A stretch of 64,000 nt of DNA, taken from positions 62,001-126,000 of the forward strand of contig NZ_JACIBK010000012.1 of assembly GCF_014195325.1 (NCBI RefSeq), given 5' to 3'. This DNA is from Rhizobium sp. BK650. GTDB taxonomy: Bacteria; Pseudomonadota; Alphaproteobacteria; Rhizobiales; Rhizobiaceae. A model generated the notes under the pieces. The model was not told the origin of the DNA. It worked only from the letters and a program-made list of their open reading frames with translations, and ran no database searches. The position numbers and the translations under genes were made by a program. Shown one piece after another: positions 62,576-64,000 of the stretch (the stretch's first letter is position 1; each line of letters opens with the position of its first letter).

Positions 62576-64000
62576 TCAGATAGCTAGCGCTGCCTGGACT
62601 GCTGCCTTAGCGTTCGGCAGGCCAGACCCAAAGAAATAGCCCATCCCGAGGGCGTCTTCGCTCTCGGCATTCATACAATCAACCGTCAGCTTCCTCGTTC
62701 CGGGCGCGACAATGGCATCCAGGCGGGATGCGGCCTTCAAAATCGATTTCACATGAGGTCCGGACAGGCGGGCAGAGGGGTTGTGGCGGCTCTTGTGAGC
62801 CCGTTGTATCAGGGCGCATAATCCACCCACTTGCGCGGATGCGCCGGAGGTGCCCCCGAAGGGGGTATAATATCCTCCGCCAATACCGGGGTTGGTTCCG
62901 AACGGCACGATGGCCGACCACGGATCGGAGCCGTGATTGTAGCCGAAATTCCCAGACAGGTCCGTCGTCAGCAGCGAGAAGTGCGAATAATAGTATTCTC
63001 GCGTTCGAAAAGCGCTGTAATCGTGCTGCGCGGAAAATGGCGAAAGCCTGTCGAGGCGCAACTGATGCCGGTTGAAGACTTCACCATCGTCGGAGGGGGA
63101 GACAACCGTCAAACCCTCGCCGTAATTGCTGTAGCCGGAACGGAATCCTTCGACGCTGACGGCGCCAACGGCGATGATGCCGTTGTTGTCGGCGGCAAGA
63201 TTTGCCGGATAGATCAGCTGGCTCTCGCCACTGTTTCCTGCAGCGCAGACGATCGGGATATGCCGGCTGATGGCAAGGATAAGCTGTTTGAGGATATGCC
63301 ACGGGCGATCGGGATTGGAGCCTTTCTGCGCCGCTTTCGGCTCCAGTTCAGGTCCACCCTGGTCGGCGAAGGCGATGCGCGTGAAGAGATTGGCCGTATC
63401 CTGGTTTTTCCACAATTCCAGGTCCGCCTTCAGCTCGTTCTTCGGATCGACGATACTGCGTTTGGGGTCCGGTAGGCCGCGCGGCATCACGATTACGTCA
63501 GCTTTCTGATGATAGGCGTAAAGAAAGGCCGCGATGAACTGCCTGACATCATCCTCGAATGAGGTCCTGATCGAGATGAGCCTTGAGAACGGATCGACGC
63601 CGAAATAGGGGATGACATTGCGATTGCCGCTCGTGCGAAGCTCGTTGCCATTGCCGTAGAATGCTCCTTCCGGCGGGAGGCTCTCTGTGCCGCCTTCCAT
63701 AACAACAGCGGGTTCGCCGACGATCAGTCCTGCGCAGCAGGTACCATGCGATGCAAAAAGCGATTCCGGATTGTATAGCCGCCGCAGAACTCCCTCCGAT
63801 GCGGCATATTCGGCAACCAGGTCGCCGAGATAGTCGCGGTCGTCATTCGAGAGGCCGATATTGCCAAGGCCAGCAATGTCGAGCCCGGCGAAGAAGGCAT
63901 GCCTTTCCTCGCGGTCAAACGACGTGGTCGTATCGAGAACTTCGAGCACGCGTGCTCCATAACGGTGGGTCGTCAAATCGATCGACGCCTCCCGGTCAAG
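62576..64000 (-). CDS. S8 family (subtilisin-like) serine peptidase, N-terminus outside the window
   Basis: At least 474 residues visible; the reading frame continues through the right edge (LDREASID before the TTG at 63976), so the true start is outside. The His motif SHGTCCAGLIVGEP carries the catalytic His; the oxyanion Asn is in CAAGNSGES; the nucleophile Ser is in GGTSGASAQVGGL. The Asp strand may be LEVLDTTTSF, about 60 residues before the His, but this is uncertain. No signal peptide can be assessed. The C-terminus (GYFFGSGLPNAKAAVQAAL) is the usual subtilase end. Just upstream in transcription of the HEXXH-ThiF-DUF982 unit; it could be the leader peptidase of the proposed peptide-modification system. 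Confidence 0.9.
   Translation of the reverse strand, partial: LDREASIDLTTHRYGARVLEVLDTTTSFDREERHAFFAGLDIAGLGNIGLSNDDRDYLGDLVAEYAASEGVLRRLYNPESLFASHGTCCAGLIVGEPAVVMEGGTESLPPEGAFYGNGNELRTSGNRNVIPYFGVDPFSRLISIRTSFEDDVRQFIAAFLYAYHQKADVIVMPRGLPDPKRSIVDPKNELKADLELWKNQDTANLFTRIAFADQGGPELEPKAAQKGSNPDRPWHILKQLILAISRHIPIVCAAGNSGESQLIYPANLAADNNGIIAVGAVSVEGFRSGYSNYGEGLTVVSPSDDGEVFNRHQLRLDRLSPFSAQHDYSAFRTREYYYSHFSLLTTDLSGNFGYNHGSDPWSAIVPFGTNPGIGGGYYTPFGGTSGASAQVGGLCALIQRAHKSRHNPSARLSGPHVKSILKAASRLDAIVAPGTRKLTVDCMNAESEDALGMGYFFGSGLPNAKAAVQAALAI

Overview
The window looks like the chromosome, or a large replicon, of a fast-growing rhizobium (Rhizobiales, Rhizobium/Agrobacterium group). Pointers are an lpsL-type UDP-glucuronate 4-epimerase, two DUF982 proteins, a proteobacterial transglutaminase-like cysteine peptidase, several Rhizobium-style orphan small proteins, and the high density of ABC transporters and GntR/TetR regulators. 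The species cannot be fixed from sequence reading alone.

Layout. (1) 1-398: 3' end of msrA. (2) 646-23.4 kb: a surface-polysaccharide (O-antigen/EPS) locus. A Wzz-like chain-length protein converges on a 15-gene, mostly overlapping minus-strand operon from about 17.3 to 1.5 kb. It encodes GDP-fucose synthesis (gmd, fcl), UDP-2,3-diacetamido-uronic acid synthesis (WbpB/WbpE/WbpD-like), an amidation set (HisH-like, HisF-like and a WbpG-type amidotransferase), a Wzx flippase, a Wzy-like polymerase, glycosyltransferases, a methyltransferase and an acetyltransferase. An acyltransferase-3, a methyltransferase and an O-antigen ligase-type protein follow, then tRNA-Val(TAC), another methyltransferase and lpsL. 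The locus is bounded by stretches of decayed, gene-free DNA. (3) 24.6-27.7 kb: a secreted protein and a classical autotransporter. (4) 27.8-28.6 kb: IS66 and IS3 remnants. (5) 28.6-34.1 kb: a type I secretion module (HlyD adaptor, ABC exporter) with two glycine-rich repeat proteins, then a LuxR-type regulator. (6) 35.4-46.8 kb: a mosaic with an acyl-CoA dehydrogenase relic, TetR + MFS efflux pair, SDR, gamma-glutamyltransferase beside a broken class III aminotransferase, EamA exporter divergent from a CGNR regulator, DUF982, small proteins and a GT4 glycosyltransferase. (7) 47.1-53.3 kb: a carbohydrate/acid-sugar catabolic module: enolase-superfamily dehydratase, GntR regulator and a complete sugar ABC transporter sharing one perfect 14-bp palindromic operator. 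(8) 54.1-57.8 kb: a metal-chelate/cobalamin-type ABC uptake operon and a pyrroline-5-carboxylate reductase homologue. (9) 58.3-64 kb: an orphan transglutaminase-like peptidase, then a minus-strand cassette of a subtilase (cut by the window edge), a HEXXH protein resembling the mod_HExxH putative peptide-modification family, a ThiF/E1-like protein and a DUF982 protein.

The best candidates for something undescribed are the last cassette (HEXXH protein, ThiF and DUF982 translationally coupled, next to a subtilase) and the type I secretion module. That module pairs two RTX-less glycine-rich repeat proteins with an exporter whose ATPase signature and catalytic glutamate are altered.
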